Source of the DNA: an uncultured Christensenella sp.
GTDB lineage: Bacteria; Bacillota; Clostridia; Christensenellales; Borkfalkiaceae
DNA length: 24,985 nt
Direction: 5' to 3'
Assembly: GCA_910578765.1 (NCBI GenBank)
Contig: CAJTRW010000020.1
Span: 11,625 to 36,609 of the forward strand
Numbering within the stretch: position 1 is the stretch's first letter; each line of letters begins with the position of its first letter. Below the pieces are notes generated by a model that was given only the letters and a program-made list of their open reading frames with translations, was not told the DNA's origin and searched no databases. This document shows, one piece after another, positions 13,208-21,325 of the stretch. The position numbers and the translations under genes were made by a program.

Positions 13208-15784
13208 ATGAGAAAAACAGGGTTTAAAACGGGTAAATCAGGACTTAAAATTTCTATAATTTCGCTGGCGCTGGCTTTGATAGCGTCGCTGGCGGCTTTT
13301 TTCGGTATTAATTTCGTCAAGGCGCACGCTTCCGGCACGGTTACGGCAAGCGGCTCTAACGTGTTTACCGCGTCGGGCGACGCGACGGTGCTTGCCCATA
13401 AGGCGGACGAGGACAAATTTTACACCATGTTCGTGCTCGGCTTCAACGCGGATACCGTGACTTACAGGAGAAATCTTGCCTACGTCTGGCGCGAGAGCGC
13501 GGAAAAGGAAGGGCTTTTCAACATGGAAATCGGCTTCGAGACGACTTCCTTCGACAGATATATAATAAAATTCGAGTCCCAGCAGTACAACAAGACCAAG
13601 GACAACAAAACTTCCAATTATATAATATTTTTCCCTGCGGAGGAGGGCAAGGTCAACGCCCTTATAACCGCGGACGGCGACGCGGAGCTTAAGGAAGGCG
13701 AAAGCTACGTCGCTTTGGACAAAGACAATATAACGATAGAGTTTACGGGGCGCGAAAAGGATAAATTCTCCGTAAAGGTAAGCAATAAAAACGGCGTCGG
13801 CGAGGCGGCGACGGGCGTGCAAGGCTACTTTGAAAATATCGGCGGCAATTACGCCAAGTCTTCAAACTCCACAACCACGCCGGTGTATCCCCTTTCCTTC
13901 AAGGCGGAATTCGACAACGAGGAATCCGAAAGGGAGACCGCGCGCATGGCGCTTTACTCCCTCAACGGACAGAGCTTTATTTTAGGCTACAACAAGGTCA
14001 ACGGACCGACGGCGGACGGGCTTTCCTCCTACTACACGCACGGGGATGAGTCGGGCGAATACATTAAGGTTCCGGCAGGAGCGTCGTTCGAGGAGGAGAG
14101 GGATTACTTCACCTTTACCGAGCTTAACAAAAACACCAACGACATGTATTACGGCGGCACCGTTTACGACGACACCGCGCCTGTACTTTGTCTCGAAAAG
14201 GATATAACCTACTTCACGCTGGGCGACGAAATAGACGTGGATTACGCCGTTATCGACGTGTTGCGTACGTCTCCGTCGGCTAAGCTGAATTATTACTTGC
14301 TTACTTACGATATGTACGTCAATGCCGGCGACGAGCCTATCGCCGACTACAACGACAAGTCGCTGTTCAAGGAAATAACCGCAACCGATAACATCATTCT
14401 CGAAACGGACACGGACAAGTATCTTCCCAACGGCGCGGAGCTGGACGGAACGAAATTCGACGCGTATACCATAGGCGGAACTGATACGGAAGGGTATTTC
14501 AAGGCGGAAATGCTTGCAAAGGTATATATGGAGCTTACCGACGTTTCGAGCAATGCGGAAACTTCGGTCGTGTATCTCGACTGGTATGTAAACGACGGTT
14601 ACAAGATTAATTTGGCGGATAAGGCGGATAACGCAAGCTTTATAGTCGTGGCTAAGGACAAGCTGGGCGCGACGTACAACTATAACGGCGCTTACTCCAT
14701 GACTTGGGAGCAGCTTAAAGACGAGTATCAGGCTCAGGTAAACGAGGCGGCTAAAAATCTGTCGGCGGGTTCGTCCAGTTATATGTATCTGCCCTCGCCC
14801 GAAAAGCTTTTCGCCGACAACGCGACGCCCTATAAGGATATGCGCTACGGCATATACTTCTATCATAAGACGCAGCAGTCGAATACTTCGCTGGCGTACT
14901 CCAATCTTTCCATAAACATATCGCAGCCCGGCGAGTATGTGTTTACCGTTTACGCGACGGACGCGGCAAGCAACAACATGTACTACCTTAAAGCGCTGGA
15001 AGGCGATAAGGAAAAGGGCAAAAAGTATATCAACATCGACGGAACGGATTACGAGATTGTGGAATTCGCTTCCTCGGAAATATGGAATATGTTCAAGGAC
15101 GAGGACGAGGAAGGACTTGCGGATTATCTGCCCTGGTTCCGCTTCGAGGTAGGGTACACGGGCGTAACTTTCGAGGAGACCCCCGGCTTGCAGAGCACGG
15201 CTTACGTCGGTACTAAGTACACCTCCGCATCGTTCAAAATAAACGGTATTACCGGCAGCTACGACGTGACTTACAGGCTTTTCCTGTTCGACCGCGCGGC
15301 ATACTACAACGGCGAAGGCAAGACGCTGACTTATCAGGAATTCGTAGACAATATGTCGGCGCTTTACGGCGACGCTTCAACGCAGAAGTACTTTAAGGAA
15401 ATTCCCGCCCTTGCCGATATGGAGGAAACGGACGAGGAATACGAGCTTTATAAGGACTACGGCTGGGATAAAGGCTCTACGTCGTTCACCCCGCAGGATA
15501 ACAACGCGTTCTACATGATACGCGCCGAGGTTACCGACAAGCACATGGTGTCCGAGCCCGTTACGTGCGAGCTGGGCGTGGTTGCTTCCGTCACGGCGAA
15601 GTCGCTTAAAGGCGAGTCCGACTGGCTTAAAAACAACGTTGTGTCGGTTGTGCTTCTTTCGATAGCGGGCGCGGCGTTGATAGGAATTGTGCTTCTTCTC
15701 GTCATTAAACCCAAGGACAAGGGCGACATAGACGAACGCTTTGAAAACGCAAAGAAAAAGAGCGCCAAGAAGAATAAGAAGTAA
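13208..15784 (+). CDS. Large membrane-anchored surface protein, unknown function
   Basis: This 858-residue protein has a basic N-terminus and a signal/anchor helix (ISIISLALALIASLAAFF, residues 16-33) with a possible cleavage near AHA-SG. A very long extracellular part of beta-sandwich character follows. A C-terminal membrane helix (about 810-833) ends in a Lys-rich cytoplasmic tail (KKKSAKKNKK). The middle has Ig/cadherin-like signatures such as DDTAPVLCLEKDITYFTLGDE and PGEYVFTVYATDAASNN, which are common in bacterial surface proteins with repeated domains. No catalytic motif, LPxTG sorting signal or repeat unit of fixed length was seen. It is monocistronic: two candidate promoters precede it and a strong terminator follows. 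An adhesive or cell-envelope structural role is inference. Confidence 0.82.
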   Translation: MRKTGFKTGKSGLKISIISLALALIASLAAFFGINFVKAHASGTVTASGSNVFTASGDATVLAHKADEDKFYTMFVLGFNADTVTYRRNLAYVWRESAEKEGLFNMEIGFETTSFDRYIIKFESQQYNKTKDNKTSNYIIFFPAEEGKVNALITADGDAELKEGESYVALDKDNITIEFTGREKDKFSVKVSNKNGVGEAATGVQGYFENIGGNYAKSSNSTTTPVYPLSFKAEFDNEESERETARMALYSLNGQSFILGYNKVNGPTADGLSSYYTHGDESGEYIKVPAGASFEEERDYFTFTELNKNTNDMYYGGTVYDDTAPVLCLEKDITYFTLGDEIDVDYAVIDVLRTSPSAKLNYYLLTYDMYVNAGDEPIADYNDKSLFKEITATDNIILETDTDKYLPNGAELDGTKFDAYTIGGTDTEGYFKAEMLAKVYMELTDVSSNAETSVVYLDWYVNDGYKINLADKADNASFIVVAKDKLGATYNYNGAYSMTWEQLKDEYQAQVNEAAKNLSAGSSSYMYLPSPEKLFADNATPYKDMRYGIYFYHKTQQSNTSLAYSNLSINISQPGEYVFTVYATDAASNNMYYLKALEGDKEKGKKYINIDGTDYEIVEFASSEIWNMFKDEDEEGLADYLPWFRFEVGYTGVTFEETPGLQSTAYVGTKYTSASFKINGITGSYDVTYRLFLFDRAAYYNGEGKTLTYQEFVDNMSALYGDASTQKYFKEIPALADMEETDEEYELYKDYGWDKGSTSFTPQDNNAFYMIRAEVTDKHMVSEPVTCELGVVASVTAKSLKGESDWLKNNVVSVVLLSIAGAALIGIVLLLVIKPKDKGDIDERFENAKKKSAKKNKK

Positions 15785-15785
15785 G

Positions 15786-15842
15786 TTTTGTACAAAATTA
15801 AATTGAATTTGTAAAAAATTGTAAAATTTTGTAAAATTTTGT
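15786..15842. repeat. AT-rich 10-bp tandem tract with palindrome
   Basis: TTTTGTACAAAA (15786-15797) is a perfect palindrome. GTAAAAAATT (15811-15820) and two exact copies of GTAAAATTTT (15821-15840) form a 10-bp periodic A/T tract ending at the terminator stem. Tracts in phase with the helix turn usually bend DNA. Confidence 0.7.
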
Positions 15843-15873
15843 AATAAGCGCGGCACAGCCGCGCTTATTTGTT
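15843..15873 (+). terminator. Intrinsic terminator of the surface protein gene
   Basis: A perfect 12-bp stem (15843-15854 with 15858-15869) has the loop ACA and is followed by TGTTTG. It lies 58 bp after the stop codon. Confidence 0.88.
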
Positions 15874-15934
15874 TGCGGTTTTGCCGTGCGGTATAAAACG
15901 GGGCGGACGAAAGGGGCTTTTGCGTGTTATTATT

Positions 15935-16175
15935 TGAAATAGATTCTTCGCCGGCGCTTTGCATGACAATAAGGTGACCCCTCATCAGTCACTGCGTGAC
16001 AGCTTCTCCCGTGGGAGAAGCCGAGATTCTTCGCGTTGCTCAGAATGACAGAGGGGGTGGGGAGACGCCGCGCTGCGCTTTGCACATGATTATTTAAAAG
16101 ATTCTTCGGCAAGCCTCAGAATGACATAGGGGGGGTAGATTCTCCGCGTTGCTCAGAATGACGGTGAGGGTGGGC
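15935..16175. repeat. Composite repeat block before the topoisomerase operon
   Basis: The 535 bp between 15785 and 16319 hold no gene. This block contains an ATTCTTCGCCGGCG variant (15941-15967), a full composite unit (15974-16050) with GTCAC-tgc-GTGAC and CTTCTCCC/GGGAGAAG, and two more ATTCT units (about 16098-16127 and 16138-16165). The first of these is of the GGCAAGCC type. G-rich tails separate the units. Confidence 0.85.
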
Positions 16176-16210
16176 GGTTTTCGGGGGTAGAGATTTTTGC
16201 TTCCGCATGC

Positions 16211-16246
16211 TTTACTTTTTTGTTACAATATGGTAAAATAATTTTG
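16211..16246 (+). promoter_or_regulatory. Promoter of the topoisomerase operon
   Basis: TTTACT (16211-16216), 17 bp and TAAAAT (16234-16239) predict a start near 16246 and a leader of about 74 nt before the ATG at 16320. Confidence 0.65.
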
Positions 16247-16269
16247 TACGCATATAAAACTTAAGTTCG

Positions 16270-16313
16270 GCAAATGATTTGCGCGAATATAAAACGTATC
16301 ATTTGGCAAAGGA
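16270..16313 (+). promoter_or_regulatory. Leader with two competing hairpins near the ribosome site
   Basis: GCAAAT-g-ATTTGC (16270-16282) is a self-complementary palindrome. Part of it, CAAATGAT (16271-16278), can instead pair with ATCATTTG (16298-16305), just before the AAAGGA site (16308-16313). The two structures exclude each other. An operator for a dimeric repressor is an equally good reading. Confidence 0.4.
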
Positions 16314-16319
16314 TAAAGT

Positions 16320-18404
16320 ATGGCAGAAAACAGCTATAGCGCAGACGATTTAAAAATTCTGGAAGGACTTGAAGCGGTTCGCCTGAGGCCCGGTATGTAT
16401 ATCGGTTCTACGGGCGTTAAAGGACTGCACCATATTCTTTGGGAAATAGTCGACAACTCCGTCGACGAGGCGGCGAACGGCTACGCCGACGAAATTACCG
16501 TTAAGCTTTGGCGCGACGGCTCCGCCTCGGTAGAGGACAACGGCAGGGGTATGCCCACCGACGTCAACACCAAGGCGAAGATGAGCGGCGTCGAGGTTAT
16601 ATTCACAAAGCTTCACGCGGGCGGCAAGTTCGACACCGCGAATTACGCGTTTTCGGGCGGGCTTCACGGCGTGGGCGCGTCCGTTACGAACGCGCTTTCC
16701 AAGTGGCTTAAAGTAGAGGTTTACAACGACACCGTATATAAAATGAGCTTTTCCAGCCGCTACGATGACGAGCGGAAAAAGTGGCTTTGCGGCGTTGCCG
16801 ACAGCCCGCTGGAAAACACGGGCGAGCCCTGCGAAAAGCGCGGAACATTTGTACGCTTTATGCCCGACAGGGAAGTTTTCGAGACGGTGGAGTGGAACTA
16901 CGACACGGTTTCGAAGCGGCTTAAAGAGCTGGCTTTCCTAAATAAGGGGCTTAAAATAAATTTGATTGACGAGCGCGAGCTTTACACCGAGGTCGAGGCG
17001 GAGGGCGATATGGACGACGACGCGCCGCGATACGAGCGTGTGCTTCTTCCCCCGCGCGAGCCGGTAAGCTACAAATTCGACGGCGGGCTTATAGACTTCG
17101 TTAAATATCTCAACGGCGACAGGACGCCGCTTTACGCCGAGCCGCAGTACTGCGCTGCCGTAAAGGACATCAAGCTTAAAAACGCGCCCGCGGGCAAAAT
17201 TAAGATAGAGTTTGCAATCTGCCACACCAAGGACGATACGGAAAGCCTGTTTTCGTTCGTAAACAATATTTCCACGGTGGAGGGCGGCTATCACGAGACG
17301 GGCTTCCACAACGGGCTTTTAAAGGTTATAAACGATTACGCAAAGAGCAACGGATTTTTGAAATCCAAGGAGCCGCCGTTCATTGCCGACGACATAAAGG
17401 AGGGGCTTACCGCAGTCCTCACCGTCAAGATGACGGGCGTGGAGTTCGAGGGACAGACAAAGACAAAGCTGGGCAACCCCGAAGTAAAAGCCCCCGTAGA
17501 GCAGGCCGTCGTTGAGGGGCTTGGCGAGCTTGTGGCGGATAAAGCCAACAAGGCGGTTTTCGACGAAATTGCAAAGAAAGCCAAATTCGCCGCCGACGAC
17601 AGAATCAAGCACCGCGCCGAGAGGGACGTGGCGAAGGCTACCTCGGAAAACGACGGATTGAATCTGATAGGCAAGCTTGCGGCGTGCTCGGGTAAAAATC
17701 CCGACATGAACGAGCTGTTTATAGTAGAGGGCGACAGCGCGGGCGGCACGGCTAAACAGGCGCGCGTAAGACAGTATCAGTCAATTCTTCCCCTGCGCGG
17801 CAAGCCCATGAACGTGCAGAAAAAGACGGCTTTGCAGGCTTTGCAGAACGAGGAGTTAAAGACGCTTATATCGGCGATTGGCGCGGGGTTCAACCGCTCC
17901 TTCGACGTTGAAAAGACGAGATACAAGAAGGTTATAATCCTGTCTGATGCGGACCAGGACGGCATGCACATACGCTGCATACTGCTTACCTTCTTTTTCA
18001 AATACATGCGCGACTTGGTAAACGCGGGCTACGTTTATATAGGTATGCCGCCGCTGTACAAGGTGTATAAGCGCGATATTGTAGAGTACGCTTACGACGA
18101 CAAAGAGCTGGACGAAAAAATTAAAAAGGTCGGCAAGGGGTATCAGATACAGCGCTACAAGGGACTGGGAGAAATGTCCGCAGACCAGCTTTGGGAAACG
18201 ACTATGGACCCCAATTCGCGCAATCTTACGCAGGTGACCATAGAGGACGCGGCGCAGGCAGCCGACGTTATAGATATGCTTATGGGCGACAAGGTTGAAG
18301 GCAGAAGGGAATTTTTAAACGACAACGCAAACTTCAACAAAGTCGACGGACTTATAGAGCGCGTCCGCTTCAAACCCGAAAACGACAACGCGGGAGAGTA
18401 TTGA
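16320..18404 (+). CDS. parE: Type IIA topoisomerase subunit B (ParE/GyrB)
   Basis: This is the ATPase subunit of the enzyme that passes one DNA duplex through another to remove supercoils or unlink daughter chromosomes. Its 694 residues show the GHKL ATPase motifs WEIVDNSVDEA (41-51; catalytic Glu42, Mg-binding Asn46), DNGRGMP (73-79) and GGLHGVGAS (113-121). The QTK loop is at 379-386. The TOPRIM metal site has EGDSAGG (470-476) and DADQDG (543-548), followed by QRYKGLGEM (611-619). DADQDG has Gln where most GyrB have Val. In my recollection this form occurs in the second, topoisomerase IV-like pair of Clostridia, so parE is more likely than gyrB; the choice is not certain. It is the first gene of a two-gene operon, with an AAAGGA site. 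Confidence 0.9.
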   Translation: MAENSYSADDLKILEGLEAVRLRPGMYIGSTGVKGLHHILWEIVDNSVDEAANGYADEITVKLWRDGSASVEDNGRGMPTDVNTKAKMSGVEVIFTKLHAGGKFDTANYAFSGGLHGVGASVTNALSKWLKVEVYNDTVYKMSFSSRYDDERKKWLCGVADSPLENTGEPCEKRGTFVRFMPDREVFETVEWNYDTVSKRLKELAFLNKGLKINLIDERELYTEVEAEGDMDDDAPRYERVLLPPREPVSYKFDGGLIDFVKYLNGDRTPLYAEPQYCAAVKDIKLKNAPAGKIKIEFAICHTKDDTESLFSFVNNISTVEGGYHETGFHNGLLKVINDYAKSNGFLKSKEPPFIADDIKEGLTAVLTVKMTGVEFEGQTKTKLGNPEVKAPVEQAVVEGLGELVADKANKAVFDEIAKKAKFAADDRIKHRAERDVAKATSENDGLNLIGKLAACSGKNPDMNELFIVEGDSAGGTAKQARVRQYQSILPLRGKPMNVQKKTALQALQNEELKTLISAIGAGFNRSFDVEKTRYKKVIILSDADQDGMHIRCILLTFFFKYMRDLVNAGYVYIGMPPLYKVYKRDIVEYAYDDKELDEKIKKVGKGYQIQRYKGLGEMSADQLWETTMDPNSRNLTQVTIEDAAQAADVIDMLMGDKVEGRREFLNDNANFNKVDGLIERVRFKPENDNAGEY

Positions 18405-18405
18405 T

Positions 18406-20904
18406 ATGGCAAGGAAGAAAGACAACGGAAGCGTTCAGACTACGATACCCACCGGAAACACCTACGTCACGCCCATTGAGGAAGTGATGCCGCAGTCCAT
18501 GCTCCCCTATGCGGAGTACGTAATTATGGACAGGGCGCTTCCGCGCGTGGAGGACGGGCTTAAACCCGTACAAAGGCGCATACTGTACACCATGCTGGAA
18601 ATGGGGCTTCTGCCCGACAAACCGCATAAAAAATCCGCAAGGATTGTCGGCGACTGCATGGGTAAATACCACCCGCACGGCGACAGCTCGGTCTACGACG
18701 CGATGGTGCGTATGGCGCAGGACTTCAATATGCGCATGACGCTTATAAACGGACACGGCAACTTCGGCTCCGTCGACGGCGACCCCGCCGCGGCTATGAG
18801 ATACACCGAGGCAAGGTTAGAGCCGCTCGCATTGGAGCTGTTACGCGATTTGGATAAGGAGACCGTTCCTTTTTCCTTCAACTTCGACGATTCGCTGTTG
18901 GAGCCGGACCTGCTTCCCGGCAGGTTTCCCAATCTGCTTGTTAACGGCGCGAACGGAATAGCCGTCGGGCTTGCGACCAACATACCGACGCACAATCTGG
19001 GCGAGGTGATAGACGGCTGCTGCGCGTATATCGACAACCCGAGGATTTCATTAAACGATATGATGAAGATAATCCCGGGGCCCGACTTTTCTACGGGCGG
19101 CTTCATTATCGCTAACGAATTAAAACAGGCTTACGAGACGGGCAGGGGCAAGATAACCCTGCGCGCGCGCTACACGGTGGAGCAGGGCGATTACGGCAAA
19201 AAGATGATTGTAATAACCGAGCTGCCCTATCAGACCAACAAAGCCGAGCTTTTAAGAAAAATAATGCTTTTGAGGGAGGACAAAAAGGAGCAGCTTGGCG
19301 GAATTGCCGACATAGTAGACGAGTCCGACCGTACGGGCATGCGCGCCGTTATTTATTGCAAGAAGGAAGCGGACGTTCAGTCCATTATAAAGCTTTTATT
19401 GAAGTATACCGATCTGGAATGTACCTTCGGCATAAACATGGTTGCGATTGCGGGCGGAAAGCCCAAGCAGTTGGGACTTCTGGACATAATAAGATATTAC
19501 ACGCAGTATCAGCGTCAGATAGTTCTGCGCCGTACCCGCTTCGAGCTTAAAGAAGCGCTTGCACGGTGTCACATTCTCGAAGGGCTGATTATAGGCGTGC
19601 ACAACGTCGACGAGGTTGTAAAAATAATCAAGACGGCGGAGTCCACCCCCGACGCGCGCAGAAAGCTTATGGAAAGGTTCGCCCTTTCAGAGCGGCAGGC
19701 GCAGGCCATTCTCGATTTAAGGCTGGCAAGGCTTGCCAAGCTTGAGGTCAAGAAGCTTGAAAACGAGCTTGCCGCGCTTAAATTGCGCATAGAGGAGCTG
19801 CGTTCCGTAATAGACAGCAAGGAAAAGCAGTGGAACATAGTCAAGACCGAAATGCGCGAGATAAAGCGCAGATACAAGAGCGAGAGAAAGACGCGCATAG
19901 TGGGCGCGGCGGATAAAATTGCGGTCAAGGGCGCGGAAGTAAAGCGCGACGTTACGGATTGGGCGGCGTGCATAACCGCCGGCAACACCGTAAAATTCGT
20001 CGACAGGGACGAGTTTATGTTTGCGGCGAAGCGCAAGCTTGCGGCTTCCGCGGCGGTACAGCACCTGCACAGGCAGGTCGTATTCTGCAAGCAGGAGGAC
20101 GTGATATTCGCTTTCACAAACCTCGGCAACTGCGTGAAGCTTAGCGTAATGTATGCGGAGCTTTCCGAATTCAAGTCCTGGGGAAGCAAGCTTGAAACGC
20201 TTGCCGAGGGCGTGGAAAAGGGAGAGTACCCCGTAAAGCTTTTCGTCTGTCCCAAGGACGGCGTGCCCGAGGGCGAGCTGTTGTTTTTCACCAAGCAGGG
20301 CGCCGTCAAACGCACGGACTGGTCGGAATACGTTCAGGGCAAGCAGGTCTTCCAGGCTATCAAGCTTAAACCCGAGGACGAGCTTCTCACCGTGGAAAAA
20401 TACGACGCGGACGAATATTCCACAATGCTTTTCGTAACCCGCGGCGGGCTGTGCCTAAACGCGGATAAGGAAGGCGTGCCCGTTCAGGGCAGAATTGCCG
20501 GCGGCGTAAAAGGAATAGCGTTAGGCGGCGGCGACGAGGTTATATTCGCCACACAGCACACGGGCGAAGGGGAAATTATAATAGTGACGACGTTGGGCGG
20601 ATTCAAGCGCGTTGTGTCGTCGACCATAGACCCCATAGGCAGGGCTTGCAAGGGCGTCATGATAGCCGATATACGCGGCAAGGGCGAAATACTGTTTGCT
20701 GATTACGTTACGGTTCCCTATTCGCTTGCGGTTGTAAGCGAGGACAAGACCGTCGTTCAGGTAAATACCGAGGAACTGCCCATAGAAACGCGCGTTTTCC
20801 GCGGCAAACCTCTTAAAAAGGACGGCATTGGTACGGTAAAGGCTGTCTATGCGCTTAAACACCGCTCGGAATACCCCGACGGCAGACAACAGATAAAGTT
20901 TTAA
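18406..20904 (+). CDS. parC: Type IIA topoisomerase subunit A (ParC/GyrA)
   Basis: This is the DNA-cutting subunit that works with the preceding gene product. The 832 residues begin with the winged-helix core: ALPRVEDGLKPVQRRIL (44-60), GKYHPHGDSSVYDAMVRMAQ (86-105) and AAMRYTEARL (129-138) with catalytic Tyr133. Ser94 and Asp98 correspond to the quinolone-contact pair Ser83/Asp87 of E. coli GyrA and are the sensitive type. The C-terminal beta-pinwheel is full length, but the GyrA box (normally QRRGGKG) appears as QGRIAGGVKG near residue 694. This degenerate box suggests weak or no DNA wrapping and favours ParC. It starts 1 bp after the parE stop codon (GGGAG site upstream). The alternative is a divergent gyrase. 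Confidence 0.9.
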   Translation: MARKKDNGSVQTTIPTGNTYVTPIEEVMPQSMLPYAEYVIMDRALPRVEDGLKPVQRRILYTMLEMGLLPDKPHKKSARIVGDCMGKYHPHGDSSVYDAMVRMAQDFNMRMTLINGHGNFGSVDGDPAAAMRYTEARLEPLALELLRDLDKETVPFSFNFDDSLLEPDLLPGRFPNLLVNGANGIAVGLATNIPTHNLGEVIDGCCAYIDNPRISLNDMMKIIPGPDFSTGGFIIANELKQAYETGRGKITLRARYTVEQGDYGKKMIVITELPYQTNKAELLRKIMLLREDKKEQLGGIADIVDESDRTGMRAVIYCKKEADVQSIIKLLLKYTDLECTFGINMVAIAGGKPKQLGLLDIIRYYTQYQRQIVLRRTRFELKEALARCHILEGLIIGVHNVDEVVKIIKTAESTPDARRKLMERFALSERQAQAILDLRLARLAKLEVKKLENELAALKLRIEELRSVIDSKEKQWNIVKTEMREIKRRYKSERKTRIVGAADKIAVKGAEVKRDVTDWAACITAGNTVKFVDRDEFMFAAKRKLAASAAVQHLHRQVVFCKQEDVIFAFTNLGNCVKLSVMYAELSEFKSWGSKLETLAEGVEKGEYPVKLFVCPKDGVPEGELLFFTKQGAVKRTDWSEYVQGKQVFQAIKLKPEDELLTVEKYDADEYSTMLFVTRGGLCLNADKEGVPVQGRIAGGVKGIALGGGDEVIFATQHTGEGEIIIVTTLGGFKRVVSSTIDPIGRACKGVMIADIRGKGEILFADYVTVPYSLAVVSEDKTVVQVNTEELPIETRVFRGKPLKKDGIGTVKAVYALKHRSEYPDGRQQIKF

Positions 20905-20928
20905 TCCGACCGGATTGTAGGATTGCCC

Positions 20929-20955
20929 GCTGCATTCGGAATGACGGTGAGGGCG
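20929..20955 (+). repeat. Single truncated repeat unit
   Basis: CTGCATTCGGAATGACGGTG is a relic of the ATTCTTCACTGCGTTCGGAATGACGG unit seen at 51-80 and 280-308. It lies in the short gap after the topoisomerase operon. Confidence 0.65.
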
Positions 20956-21010
20956 GCAAGTTACTTAAAAATAAACAAATTGTACAATACTTATATAAAG
21001 GAGATATTTT

Positions 21011-21208
21011 ATGGCTAAGATAACCAAAGATACGCTTATAATGGACTGTCTTAAAATCAACCCGAACAGCGCGGAAATTTTGCAGGCTGTCGGCATGCAT
21101 TGCCTCGGCTGCGCCATGGCGCACGGCGAGACGATTGAGCAGGCGGTTTTCGTCCACGGGAACGATTTGGACGCTCTCTTGAAAAAGCTTAACGAAGGCG
21201 TGGAATAA
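21011..21208 (+). CDS. DUF1858 small redox-disulfide protein
   Basis: This 65-residue protein covers the whole DUF1858 domain, also called the hybrid-cluster-protein-associated redox disulfide domain. The hallmark CxxC is present as CLGC (Cys31, Cys34) after the usual DxLMxxLxxNPxxAEIL-like helix (ITKDTLIMDCLKINPNSAEIL) and before the AMAHGETIEQA helix. The pair could bind a metal or cycle between thiol and disulfide. It is known near hybrid cluster and iron-sulfur proteins in anaerobes, but its function is not established. It has a strong AAAGGAG site and is monocistronic, ending at a perfect hairpin. Confidence 0.92.
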   Translation: MAKITKDTLIMDCLKINPNSAEILQAVGMHCLGCAMAHGETIEQAVFVHGNDLDALLKKLNEGVE

Positions 21209-21216
21209 AAATTTTC

Positions 21217-21249
21217 ATATCCGCCGACGCGGTAAACGTCGGCGGATAT
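21217..21249 (+). terminator. Intrinsic terminator after the DUF1858 gene
   Basis: A perfect 13-bp stem (21217-21229 with 21237-21249) has a 7-nt loop, 8 bp after the stop codon. The T-run after it (TTCCATTTCT) is imperfect. Confidence 0.8.
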
Positions 21250-21274
21250 TTCCATTTCTGGAAAAATCTTTGCA

Positions 21275-21311
21275 TTGCGGAGCCGGCACGGGATTTGATA
21301 TAATTCAACTG
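21275..21311 (+). promoter_or_regulatory. Promoter of the NlpC/P60 lipoprotein gene
   Basis: TTGCGG (21275-21280), an 18-bp spacer and TATAAT (21299-21304) predict a start near 21311. Here the leader keeps the AAAGGA site (21313-21318) before the ATG at 21326. Confidence 0.6.
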
Positions 21312-21325
21312 TAAAGGAGAATTAT

